Source: an uncultured Bacillota bacterium (GTDB lineage: Bacteria; Bacillota_I; Bacilli_A; RFN20; CAG-449). From it: 6,838 nt of DNA. Location of the stretch: contig CAJKZK010000093.1 in NCBI GenBank assembly GCA_905204225.1, forward strand, positions 1 through 6,838. Direction: 5' to 3'. A program made the translations under genes and the position numbers. The notes beneath the pieces were generated by a model. It saw nothing but the letters and a program-made list of their open reading frames with translations. It was not told the origin of the DNA and searched no databases. Numbering within the stretch: the first letter of the stretch is position 1; the number at the start of each line of letters is the position of its first letter. This document shows, piece by piece, positions 1-6,838 of the stretch.

Positions 1-50
1 CATACGAGATCACTGTGTGACTGGAGTTCAGACGTGTGCTCTTCCGATCT
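1..50. other. Illumina TruSeq P7/index adapter contamination
   Basis: These bases match the Illumina TruSeq indexed adapter in the P7-to-insert orientation. CATACGAGAT (1-10) is the tail of the P7 flow-cell sequence, CACTGT (11-16) is a six-base index (read as ACAGTG on the other strand, which I recall as TruSeq index 5), and 17-50 is the read-2 primer site ending in GCTCTTCCGATCT. The first 14 bases of the full P7 oligo are absent, as expected when a read-through stops partway into the adapter. Composition changes abruptly at 51, from balanced adapter to AT-rich DNA. This is a library artefact and should be trimmed. Confidence 0.98.
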
Positions 51-1112
51 TCTTTAACTTCTATTTATTTACATTCGGGTGGAACAACTGGTATGCCAAA
101 AATAATTGAACTAAGTAATGATTCAATAAATAATTTAGCGAAAAAAGTTCCTTATATTGTTAATAAATCTCTTAAAGGAAAATCAATGTTAGCAGTATTA
201 CCAACTTTTCATGGTTTTGGTTTAGGTATGGGAGTACACGCTCCATTATTTAATCAAGCAAGTTCTGCTTTAATGATGAAATTTAATCCTGATTTAGTTA
301 TTAAATGGATTAATCAAAATAAAGTTAATTTGATAATTGGAGTGCCTCTTTTATATCAAAAATTAATTTTAAATAAGAATTTTCAAAAAGCAAAATTAAC
401 TAATTTAGAATTTTGTTTTATAGGTGGAGATATTGTTCAAACAAAATTAATTAATGATTTTAATGATATTATGATTAAAAATCATTCTAATTGTCGATTG
501 TTAGAAGGATATGGTTTAACTGAAACTGTTACTGTTTGTGCAGTTAATACTTTAGAAAATTATAAAATTGGTTCAGTTGGTAAACCATTAAAAGATATCG
601 ATGTATTAGTGTATGAAGATAAAATTTTATCATGTAATGAAATAGGAGAAATATATATTAATAGTAATACAATGATGAATGGTTATTTAAATGATTTAAG
701 AGCATCTAATGATACAAAAATAATAATAAATGGAAAATTATATATTAAAAGTGGTGATTTAGGTTATATTGATAATGAAGGTTATATTTATATTAAAGGA
801 AGAAAGAAAAGAGTATTCAAAATCAGTGGAATAAATGTTTATCCATTAGAAATTGAAAAAATTGTTTTAGAAAATAATAATGTTTTTGATGCATCAATGG
901 AATATTTTATTAATCCAAAACCACATACAAATTTATATATTATTTTAAATAAAAATTTTAATGGAGACCAAAATGAATTGATTTCTTCATTATATAAAAC
1001 TTTAAATGAAAGGCTAATTAAATATATGATTCCTAACAAGATTATTGTTTTAGATGAATTTCCTAAAACAAAAATTGGTAAGATAGATCATAATAAATTT
1101 ATGGATCAATAA
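51..1112 (+). CDS. AMP-forming acyl-CoA/acyl-ACP synthetase family protein, 5'-truncated
   Basis: This is the C-terminal 353 residues or so of an ANL-superfamily adenylating enzyme (AMP-binding domain plus C-terminal lid). The family uses ATP to activate a carboxylate as an acyl-adenylate and then passes it to CoA or a carrier-protein thiol. Visible core motifs are the phosphate loop HSGGTTGMPK (72-101), FHGFGLG in the A4 region, EGYGLTET (504-527), SGDLG from 750, the hinge GRKKR followed by NVYPLEIE (798-857), and the terminal PKTKIGKID, whose Lys codon at 1080-1082 is the expected catalytic lysine. A lysine at the hinge and NVYP-EIE resemble acyl-CoA synthetases more than NRPS domains, but the substrate cannot be read from sequence. 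Full family members are usually 450-550 residues, so about 100-200 N-terminal residues are missing. The frame is open leftward into the adapter; the GTG at 36 is adapter sequence, so residues encoded by 36-50 are artificial. The gene ends 2 bases before the sugar kinase. Confidence 0.9.
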   Translation, partial: SLTSIYLHSGGTTGMPKIIELSNDSINNLAKKVPYIVNKSLKGKSMLAVLPTFHGFGLGMGVHAPLFNQASSALMMKFNPDLVIKWINQNKVNLIIGVPLLYQKLILNKNFQKAKLTNLEFCFIGGDIVQTKLINDFNDIMIKNHSNCRLLEGYGLTETVTVCAVNTLENYKIGSVGKPLKDIDVLVYEDKILSCNEIGEIYINSNTMMNGYLNDLRASNDTKIIINGKLYIKSGDLGYIDNEGYIYIKGRKKRVFKISGINVYPLEIEKIVLENNNVFDASMEYFINPKPHTNLYIILNKNFNGDQNELISSLYKTLNERLIKYMIPNKIIVLDEFPKTKIGKIDHNKFMDQ

Positions 1113-1114
1113 AT

Positions 1115-2017
1115 ATGATTATATGTGTTGGTGAAATTTTAGTAGATATGATTGGTGAATACCATGATAAAGTTTTTTCTTATCAAAGAAGAGCAGGTGG
1201 TGCACCTTTTAATGTTAGTTGTGCAATAGCTAAATTTGGTGGTATTTCATCTTTTTATGGTGCAGTCGGTGATGATATTATTGGTAAATTTTTAATTGAA
1301 TATATTAAAAAACAAAATGTTATTAATCATCTTAAAGTTATTAAAAATCATAATACTACTTTAGCATTTGTTAATATTGATGAAAAAGGAGAAAGAAGTT
1401 TTTGTTTTTATAGATATAATACTGCTGATATATTTTTACCTTTAGTTAAAAATAAAGAATTAATAAAATCTAATATTGTACATTTAGGAAGTTTGTTCTT
1501 ATCTAGTGAAAAATGGTTAAAATATTTTTATAAATTAAATAAACAAATAAAAGATAATCATAAATTATTAAGTTTTGATGTAAATTATCGAGGAGATATA
1601 TTTAAAGATAAAAATACCGCTATTGAAAGGTATAAATTAATATTAGAGCAAGCTGATATTATTAAATTATCAGAAGAAGAAGTTGATATTTTTACTAAAG
1701 AATATCTTATTAATTTATCAAATAATGCTTTAATTTGTATTTCTTTAGGAAAAAAAGGAAGTAGATATATTTTTAAAGAAATTAGTAATTATATTCCTTC
1801 TATTAAAGTTAATAGCGTGGATACTACTGGGGCTGGAGATTGTTTTTTTGCAGGAATATTAGTTAATATTGAAAAATATAAAAAAGAAGAATGGAATAAA
1901 TCATTATTAGATAATATTTTTAAATTTGCTAATATTGCAGGTGCATTAAATACTTTAAGTAAGGGTGCTATAGATAATTTACCTAATTTAGAAGAAATTA
2001 ATAAGTATCTAAAATAA
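1115..2017 (+). CDS. PfkB-family carbohydrate kinase, probably fructokinase
   Basis: This 300-residue protein has the usual length of ribokinase/PfkB-family sugar kinases, which transfer the ATP gamma-phosphate to a sugar hydroxyl in the cytoplasm. The N-terminal GEILVDMIGE (6-15) resembles fructokinases. PfkB signature 1 is visible as RAGGAPFNVS (26-35) with GAVGDD further on. DVNYR (155-159) and KLSEEEVDIF (184-193) fit the mid-domain conserved blocks. Signature 2, VDTTGAGD (235-242), supplies the anion hole and the catalytic base Asp242. Fructose is the likeliest substrate, giving fructose 6-phosphate, but other sugars or nucleosides are possible. The start at 1115 is chosen because the family motif begins at residue 6; the next Met (residue 12) would remove it. 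No good Shine-Dalgarno sequence precedes the start, and the upstream stop is only 2 bases away, so translation is probably coupled to the acyl ligase. Confidence 0.9.
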   Translation: MIICVGEILVDMIGEYHDKVFSYQRRAGGAPFNVSCAIAKFGGISSFYGAVGDDIIGKFLIEYIKKQNVINHLKVIKNHNTTLAFVNIDEKGERSFCFYRYNTADIFLPLVKNKELIKSNIVHLGSLFLSSEKWLKYFYKLNKQIKDNHKLLSFDVNYRGDIFKDKNTAIERYKLILEQADIIKLSEEEVDIFTKEYLINLSNNALICISLGKKGSRYIFKEISNYIPSIKVNSVDTTGAGDCFFAGILVNIEKYKKEEWNKSLLDNIFKFANIAGALNTLSKGAIDNLPNLEEINKYLK

Positions 2018-2022
2018 AAATA

Positions 2023-2051
2023 TAGTCATTTTATTATTTTTAGCTTAAAAT
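2023..2051 (+). promoter_or_regulatory. Candidate sigma-A-type promoter for cardiolipin synthase
   Basis: TAGTCA (2023-2028, four of six matches to TTGACA) and TAAAAT (2046-2051, five of six to TATAAT) are separated by exactly 17 bases. This places a transcription start near 2058, about 20 bases before the cls start codon. The site is the only gap of this size between the kinase and cls. AT-rich DNA gives many chance -10 matches, so support is moderate. Confidence 0.45.
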
Positions 2052-2067
2052 ATATATGAATGGAAAT

Positions 2068-2072
2068 AAAGG
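2068..2072 (+). promoter_or_regulatory. Ribosome binding site of cardiolipin synthase
   Basis: AAAGG lies 8 bases before the ATG at 2081, a normal spacing. It supports 2081 as the start over the out-of-frame ATG at 2056 and the ATG at 2060, which is in frame but meets a stop at once. Confidence 0.65.
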
Positions 2073-2080
2073 TTGTTTAA

Positions 2081-3610
2081 ATGAGATTTTTTAAATTGTT
2101 TTTTTCAAAATTTTTATTTGTTTTTATAGCTATCTGTTTTCAAATATTTGTTTTTATCGCAACAAATTTTTATTTAAGTAGTACTTTTTGGTGGGTTAAT
2201 TATTGGTTTAGTTTTTTAGCTTTTATTATATTTTTAGCTATTATTAATAAAGATAAACCTGCTTCATTTAAATTACCTTGGGTAGCAATTGTATTATTCG
2301 TTCCAATCGCTGGTATTGCTATTTATATTTTATTTGGTAATTATACATTATCAAGAAAAGCCCGTAAAGCAATAAAAAAAGAAGACAAAAAATTAATAAG
2401 GTTTTGTAAAAAGAATAAAGAAACCATGGATAAACTTTATATAGAAAATAAGAAAGCTTATGGACAAGCATGTTATATTGAAAGAACTTGTTTTTTACCA
2501 ACTTACGAAAATAGTTATAATGAATTTTTACCTACAGGCGAAGATTTTTTTAAATCATTAGTTGAAAATTTGAAAACGGCCAAAAAATATATCTTCATGG
2601 AATATTTTATAATTGAAAATGGTAAATTTTGGGATCCTATATTAGAAATATTAACTCAAAAAGCACTTGAAGGTGTTGAAATATATGTAATGTATGATGA
2701 TTTTGGATGCGTTGGTAAATTACCTGGATCTTATTATTTAAGATTAAGAGACAAAGGAATTTATGCGACTAGATTTAATCCATTTACTCCATTAGTATCT
2801 GTTGCACATAATAATAGAGATCATAGAAAAATAACAGTAATTGATGGAGAAATTGGATATATCAGTGGGGCAAATATTGCTGATGAATATATTAATGTTA
2901 CACATCCTTATGGTGAATGGAAAGATAATGCTTGTTTATTAAAAGGTGAATGTGTTGATTCGTTAATTTTAATGTTTATTCGTTTATTTAATCCAAGTTC
3001 GGTAAAGAAATTAGAAGTAAGCAATTATTTAGTAGAACATAAAAAATATGATGAAAATGGATTTGTTGCTCCTTATGGTGATGGACCATGTCCTATTTAT
3101 AATGATTATATTAGTAAAAATATTTATTTAAATTTTATTAATCAAGCAGAAAAATATATTTATATTACTACTCCATATTTAATTGTTGATTATGAATTTT
3201 TAGAAGCAATATGTAACGCTAGTAAAAGAGGAGTAGATGTAAAAATATTAACTCCTCATATTCCTGATAAAAAAATGATTAAAATCATGACAAAATCTAA
3301 TTATGAGAAACTTATTATTAATGGTGTTAAAATTTATGAATTTGAAAAAGGTTTTGTTCATTCGAAAAATGTAATTGTTGATGATGAATTTGCTTCTATT
3401 GGTACTGCTAATTTTGATTATCGATCATTTGTGCATCATTTTGAATGTGGAGTATGGTTTTATAAGAGTAATATTATTAAAGATATGAAAAAAGATTTTG
3501 AAAATATTATTAATAATGAAAGTATTAAAATGAATGTTAAAAATTCAAAATTAAGTATCCCAGAAAGATTAATAAAAGATTTATTAAGATTAATTGCTCC
3601 TTTAATTTAA
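2081..3610 (+). CDS. cls: Cardiolipin synthase (phospholipase D superfamily)
   Basis: This 509-residue membrane enzyme matches the usual length of bacterial cardiolipin synthases, which condense two phosphatidylglycerol molecules into cardiolipin and glycerol. Three hydrophobic segments lie at about 11-28, 37-55 and 66-85; the last, ending FVPIAGIAIYILFGNY, is the typical N-terminal PLD-nuclease-like membrane region, followed by a basic stretch (SRKARKAIKKEDKK). Two complete HKD catalytic motifs are present: H248-R-K250 with D255, followed by GYISGANIADEY, and H427-S-K429 with D434, followed by SIGTANFDYRSF. All six motif residues are intact, so the protein is predicted to be active. It has its own candidate promoter and ribosome binding site, and no close operon partner downstream (82-base gap). 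A related HKD phosphatidyltransferase is possible, but the three-part architecture makes cardiolipin synthase the strong call. Confidence 0.95.
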   Translation: MRFFKLFFSKFLFVFIAICFQIFVFIATNFYLSSTFWWVNYWFSFLAFIIFLAIINKDKPASFKLPWVAIVLFVPIAGIAIYILFGNYTLSRKARKAIKKEDKKLIRFCKKNKETMDKLYIENKKAYGQACYIERTCFLPTYENSYNEFLPTGEDFFKSLVENLKTAKKYIFMEYFIIENGKFWDPILEILTQKALEGVEIYVMYDDFGCVGKLPGSYYLRLRDKGIYATRFNPFTPLVSVAHNNRDHRKITVIDGEIGYISGANIADEYINVTHPYGEWKDNACLLKGECVDSLILMFIRLFNPSSVKKLEVSNYLVEHKKYDENGFVAPYGDGPCPIYNDYISKNIYLNFINQAEKYIYITTPYLIVDYEFLEAICNASKRGVDVKILTPHIPDKKMIKIMTKSNYEKLIINGVKIYEFEKGFVHSKNVIVDDEFASIGTANFDYRSFVHHFECGVWFYKSNIIKDMKKDFENIINNESIKMNVKNSKLSIPERLIKDLLRLIAPLI

Positions 3611-3642
3611 GTATTAATTTCTATAAATAACGATTTTTTCTT

Positions 3643-3674
3643 TTAACACATGTAAAATTTTAGTAAAATATAAA
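3643..3674 (+). promoter_or_regulatory. Weak candidate promoter upstream of the Na/Pi cotransporter
   Basis: TTAACA (3643-3648) matches TTGACA at five of six bases. Two -10 candidates follow: TAAAAT (3664-3669) at 15 bases and TATAAA (3669-3674) at 20 bases, both off the ideal 17. A promoter here is plausible because 82 bases separate the two genes, but the exact hexamers are uncertain. Confidence 0.3.
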
Positions 3675-3680
3675 TGTTTT

Positions 3681-3684
3681 GGAG
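3681..3684 (+). promoter_or_regulatory. Ribosome binding site of the Na/Pi cotransporter
   Basis: GGAG is placed 8 bases before the ATG at 3693 and fixes that start codon. Confidence 0.7.
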
Positions 3685-3692
3685 TTTGTAAT

Positions 3693-5333
3693 ATGGAAAT
3701 ATATATTAAGGCATTTGTCATGCTTTTATCTGGCTTAGGTGCATTCTTATTGGGTTTTAAAATATTATCTGAGAATATTGAGAAATTAGCTAATACTGGC
3801 TTAAAAAAATTATTTAATAAAACATCAAAAAATCGTTTTATTGGAGTTGCTATAGGTATGTTAGTAACTGCAATTATTCAATCAAGTGGTGCTACTACTG
3901 TTATGATTGTTGGTTTTGTTAATGCTGGAATAATGGATTTATTTCAAGCAACTGCTATGATTATGGGGGCAAATATTGGTACTACAGTTACTGCTCAATT
4001 AGTAGCATTATCTTCTTTTGATATAGCTAGTTATTTTGTTATTTTTACTTTTATTGGTATATTTGGAGCAATGTTAAGTAAAAAAGAAAAAATTAAAACT
4101 ATATTTATGACATTAGCAGGTTTAGGATTGGTGTTTATGGCATTAAGTATGATGTCTAATTCAATGTCTGATTTTAAGAATTCAGAAACAATTGTTAATA
4201 TGTTAGCATCAATTAATAATCCTTTTATTTTATTTATTATTGGTATTGCTTTAACTGCTTTATTACAATCATCATCTGCTTTAACAACAATTATTATTTC
4301 AATGGCTAGTGTTGGTATTGCTATTGGAGGCGGAGGAAATTCTGTATTATATATAATATTGGGTAGTAATATCGGTTCATGTGTAACTGCTTTATTATCT
4401 TCTATTGGAGCTTCTCCTAATGCTAAAAGAGCATCATTAATTCATTTTATGTTTAACTTTGTTGGTTCATTTATATTTATTATTATTTTATTATGTGTAC
4501 CTTCATTTATGGATGCCACATTTGCTAAATGGTTTAGTTTACCAGGTACTCAAATTGCTATGTTCCATACATTTTTCAATGTATTATGCACTATTATTTT
4601 CTTACCATTTATAAATGTTTTTGTTAAAGTATCTAAATTTATTATCAGAGATAAAAAAGTTAAGAAAACTACTTCTTTCCTCGATGAACGTTTCTTAATG
4701 ACTCCTTCTATTGCTATTCAACAAGCTGGTAAAGAGACTGTTGCATTTGGTAGAGAATGTTTAGATACATTAAATGTAGCTATTACAATGTTCATAGATA
4801 GAAATGTTGATGGCCAAAAAGAAATTACAGATAGGATGCAAAATATTGAAATTGTAAATAATGAAATAGTTAATTATTTATTAAAAATTAGTTCTAATAA
4901 TTCAAATTTAACAGAAACTAATGATAAATATATTTCTGGACTACATAAAATATTAATTGACTATTCACGTTTAGCAGAAATTGCTGATAACATGATGAAA
5001 TATACAAGAAAAGAAGTTGAAAAGAATTTAAGTTTTTCTAATTCTGTTATTGAAGGAATTAATACAGTAAGAGAAAAATTAAATGAACAATTTCTCTTGA
5101 CATGTGAACTATTTGAAAATTATACTAAAAAAACAATAAAAAAATCAGATGATATCGAAAATTGTATTGACCAAACTAGAAGTCAATTAATTAATCACCA
5201 TATTAAAAGACTTGAAGAAGGTAAATGTTCTCCTGAATCTAATAGTGTATTTATTAATTTAATATCAAATCTTGAAAGAGCTGGAGACCATTTAAGTTAT
5301 GTTGCTCATACTATTGTTGATATCTCTAAATAG
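3693..5333 (+). CDS. Na+/phosphate cotransporter (NptA/YjbB-like) with C-terminal PhoU-like domain
   Basis: This 546-residue protein belongs to the Na/Pi-cotransporter II family, membrane carriers that couple phosphate movement to sodium. The membrane part (about 1-315) contains the two inverted-repeat halves typical of the family. The first has QSSGATT (63-69) and GANIGTT (92-98); the second has QSSSALT (192-198) and GSNIGSC (224-230). The QSS motifs are the family's substrate and sodium-binding signature. About eight to ten hydrophobic segments are visible. A charged, helical cytoplasmic tail (about 335-546) resembles PhoU, including a final ERAGDHLSYVAHTIVDI helix typical of PhoU bundles. 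This domain order is common in bacterial members of the family. Direction of transport is not certain: some bacterial homologues (YjbB) are thought to export phosphate. The stop codon overlaps the ribosome binding site of the next gene, so the two are probably co-transcribed. Confidence 0.93.
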   Translation: MEIYIKAFVMLLSGLGAFLLGFKILSENIEKLANTGLKKLFNKTSKNRFIGVAIGMLVTAIIQSSGATTVMIVGFVNAGIMDLFQATAMIMGANIGTTVTAQLVALSSFDIASYFVIFTFIGIFGAMLSKKEKIKTIFMTLAGLGLVFMALSMMSNSMSDFKNSETIVNMLASINNPFILFIIGIALTALLQSSSALTTIIISMASVGIAIGGGGNSVLYIILGSNIGSCVTALLSSIGASPNAKRASLIHFMFNFVGSFIFIIILLCVPSFMDATFAKWFSLPGTQIAMFHTFFNVLCTIIFLPFINVFVKVSKFIIRDKKVKKTTSFLDERFLMTPSIAIQQAGKETVAFGRECLDTLNVAITMFIDRNVDGQKEITDRMQNIEIVNNEIVNYLLKISSNNSNLTETNDKYISGLHKILIDYSRLAEIADNMMKYTRKEVEKNLSFSNSVIEGINTVREKLNEQFLLTCELFENYTKKTIKKSDDIENCIDQTRSQLINHHIKRLEEGKCSPESNSVFINLISNLERAGDHLSYVAHTIVDISK

Positions 5334-5336
5334 GAG
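5332..5336 (+). promoter_or_regulatory. Ribosome binding site of the M6-like lipoprotein, overlapping the upstream stop
   Basis: AGGAG shares its first two bases with the TAG stop (5331-5333) of the cotransporter and lies 9 bases before the ATG at 5346. It is the strongest Shine-Dalgarno in the window and points to linked translation of the two genes. Confidence 0.8.
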
Positions 5337-5345
5337 TATTAACAA

Positions 5346-6838
5346 ATGAAAAAAAGTATTATTTTATTTATTTCAACTTTATTTTTAACATCTTGTTCAG
5401 GATTATTTCCAAATTCATCAAGCTCTAGTTTTGAAGAAAATATGGATAATTATTATTTAGCTGATAATGTAAAATATACATTAAAAGATATTAATCAAAT
5501 TAGTGGTTGGCATACATCAACTAGCACTGGAGATCAAAAATTTTTAATTGTACCTGTTGTGTTAAATAATTGTCAAACTAATTATCCATGGACTGATACA
5601 AAATTAAATAATATTAAAAAAGTTTTCTTTGATAGAGAAAATGATTCTTCTTTAGGATTTGAATCTGTATCTTCATATTTTTATAAATCAAGTTATGGTA
5701 AATTAAATATTACTGGAGAAGTTACTTCTCCTTTTGTTAGTAATTATACAACTACTGAATTAAATAGGATGAGTACTAATAGCGCTGGTGCTGTTATAAA
5801 TGAATGGTATCAATCTAATAACGCTAATAGTGAATTATTATCAAAATATGATTTAGATAAAGATGGTAGAGTTGATAATTGTGTTTTTGTTTATTCTAAT
5901 GTTTATGAAAGTGGTAGTAATTCTGCTTTTTGGGCATGGTGCTCTGATGTAAATTTATCTAAAAAAGATTATAATACTCCTTCTATAGGTAATTATATGT
6001 GGGTTAGTTATGATTTTGTTAATGATAAATATTTAGATTTTTATAATTATAGTAAACTTGATACTCATACTTTTGTTCACGAAAGTGGTCATTTATTAGG
6101 CTTAAATGATTATTATTGTTATGATACAGAAAATACATGGGATCCTGCTGGAGTATTAGATATGCAATCATATAATGTTGGTGATCATAATGCATATTCA
6201 AAATTATCATTAGGTTGGATTAATCCATACGTTGTTACAGGCGATAGTGTAATAAAATTAAAGACTTCTAGTAAATATCCAGAAGCTATTTTAATTAATA
6301 ATAAATGGAATGGTTCTATTTTTGATGAATATTTATTGATTGAATATTACACTCCTACTAATTTAAATGAACAAGATTCTAAACATAATTTTAATGGTAG
6401 AGGAAAAATGTATTCTTATAATGGCTTAAGAATTTATCATGTTGATGCTAGACTTGTTGAGACTTCAATTAATAGTATTACTAGAACTTTTAATAAATCT
6501 AGTGATTATACAGAAACTTTATATAATGATTATGTTAATAATAAATTTTCAATAATAGGAGCTTCTAATTCTGTTACTAGATCATATTTACAAGATTATA
6601 GTAATACATTTAGACAATTACATTTATTAGATCAAGGAGAAAAAAATTATTTACCATCAAATAATAGAGTTGGTAATATTAATCCTAGTAGTGCATTATG
6701 GACAAATAAAACATTTACTCCTAATAATAAATTTTTCCAATTCTCAGATAGATTTAATAATAAATCTAAAATAGGTTATGAAATTAGTGTAAGAAATTTA
6801 ACTACTGAAGATTGTGAAGTAGTTATAAAAAAGATTAA
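5346..6838 (+). CDS. M6-family (immune inhibitor A-like) metalloprotease lipoprotein, 3' end outside window
   Basis: The frame from ATG 5346 stays open for 497 codons plus two bases to the window end, so the protein is C-terminally incomplete. It begins with a lipoprotein signal peptide: KK, a hydrophobic core, then lipobox LTSC with Cys17 as the predicted lipidated residue, and a Ser-rich tether (SSSSSF). It should be anchored on the outer face of the membrane. The M6 peptidase signature HExxHxxGxxD is complete as HESGHLLGLND (245-255), with His245, Glu246 and His249 as zinc-site and catalytic residues. Downstream come LDMQSY (Met273) and DHNAYSKLSLGWI, which match the family's conserved block, then DEYLLIEYY (327-335) and GLRIYHVD (360-367), the usual post-catalytic strands. 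DLDKDGRVDN (169-178) resembles a calcium-binding loop found in M6 proteases. M6 enzymes degrade extracellular proteins; the target here is unknown. A strong ribosome binding site and a 12-base gap link it to the cotransporter. Confidence 0.88.
   Translation, partial: MKKSIILFISTLFLTSCSGLFPNSSSSSFEENMDNYYLADNVKYTLKDINQISGWHTSTSTGDQKFLIVPVVLNNCQTNYPWTDTKLNNIKKVFFDRENDSSLGFESVSSYFYKSSYGKLNITGEVTSPFVSNYTTTELNRMSTNSAGAVINEWYQSNNANSELLSKYDLDKDGRVDNCVFVYSNVYESGSNSAFWAWCSDVNLSKKDYNTPSIGNYMWVSYDFVNDKYLDFYNYSKLDTHTFVHESGHLLGLNDYYCYDTENTWDPAGVLDMQSYNVGDHNAYSKLSLGWINPYVVTGDSVIKLKTSSKYPEAILINNKWNGSIFDEYLLIEYYTPTNLNEQDSKHNFNGRGKMYSYNGLRIYHVDARLVETSINSITRTFNKSSDYTETLYNDYVNNKFSIIGASNSVTRSYLQDYSNTFRQLHLLDQGEKNYLPSNNRVGNINPSSALWTNKTFTPNNKFFQFSDRFNNKSKIGYEISVRNLTTEDCEVVIKKI

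Noticed and set aside
839..1039. 66-codon open frame on the minus strand
   Set aside because: Antisense to the conserved C-terminal domain of the acyl ligase, with no ribosome binding site or recognisable motif.
2013..2040. Possible terminator hairpin after the sugar kinase (AATAAAA pairing with TTTTATT, then a T run)
   Set aside because: The seven-pair stem contains only A-T pairs and has a nine-base loop, so it would be very unstable. It also overlaps the candidate cls promoter.
2060..2080. Six-codon upstream reading frame (MEIKVV) ending directly before the cls start
   Set aside because: It has no ribosome binding site and no regulatory codon pattern. Short frames like this are expected by chance.
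2319..2501. 60-codon hydrophobic open frame on the minus strand
   Set aside because: Antisense to cardiolipin synthase. The Leu/Phe/Tyr-rich translation comes from Lys- and Asn-rich sense codons.
3631..3645. T-rich run after cardiolipin synthase that could be a terminator tail
   Set aside because: No GC-containing stem precedes it; the nearest inverted repeat is five A-T pairs and is not adjacent to the run.
6019..6210. 63-codon open frame on the minus strand
   Set aside because: It lies wholly inside the M6 protease, which has clear family motifs in this stretch. Its His/Tyr/Asn-rich translation is just the reverse of AT-rich codons.
51..6838. Search for a novel defence, mobile or RNA system
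   Set aside because: All five genes belong to recognisable families, the intergenic gaps are 2, 63, 82 and 12 bases, and no arrays, terminal repeats, integrase, transposase or structured RNA were seen.

Overview
The window is strongly AT-rich DNA (roughly three quarters A+T by eye). It carries five genes, all on the + strand and tightly packed: the 3' part of an AMP-forming acyl ligase, a PfkB-family sugar kinase (probably fructokinase), a cardiolipin synthase, a Na/phosphate cotransporter fused to a PhoU-like domain, and a secreted M6-type metalloprotease lipoprotein that is still open at the window end. Codon choice is extreme (AGA for Arg, TTA for Leu, AAT for Asn). Tryptophan is always TGG, and no in-frame TGA was seen in any of the five genes, so the standard stop code fits. 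Together with AGGAG-type ribosome binding sites and a Gram-positive-style lipobox, this suggests a low-GC Bacillota/Mollicutes-related bacterium (for example a gut Bacilli lineage) rather than a code-4 Mycoplasma. That placement is inference.

Bases 1-50 are not biological. They match the P7-side Illumina TruSeq index adapter, with a six-base barcode at 11-16, and run directly into the insert at 51. The left edge is therefore the true end of an assembled contig made from untrimmed reads. The first gene is truncated there, and its apparent start at 36 lies inside the adapter.

Layout: 51-1112 acyl ligase (5' end missing), then a 2-base gap to the sugar kinase at 1115-2017, so these two look co-transcribed and translationally coupled. 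A 63-base gap with a plausible promoter precedes cardiolipin synthase (2081-3610). An 82-base gap with a weaker promoter candidate precedes the Na/Pi cotransporter (3693-5333). The protease lipoprotein (5346 to the end) follows after 12 bases, with its ribosome binding site overlapping the cotransporter stop codon, so those two probably share a transcript.

Functionally this looks like ordinary chromosomal housekeeping and cell-surface content: carboxylate activation, sugar phosphorylation, membrane phospholipid synthesis, phosphate or sodium handling, and extracellular proteolysis. I see no RNA genes, CRISPR array, insertion sequence, phage genes or other sign of a new system. The points most worth attention are the adapter artefact with its chimeric start and the unclosed M6 protease gene. 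No gene-free stretch exceeds 300 bases.
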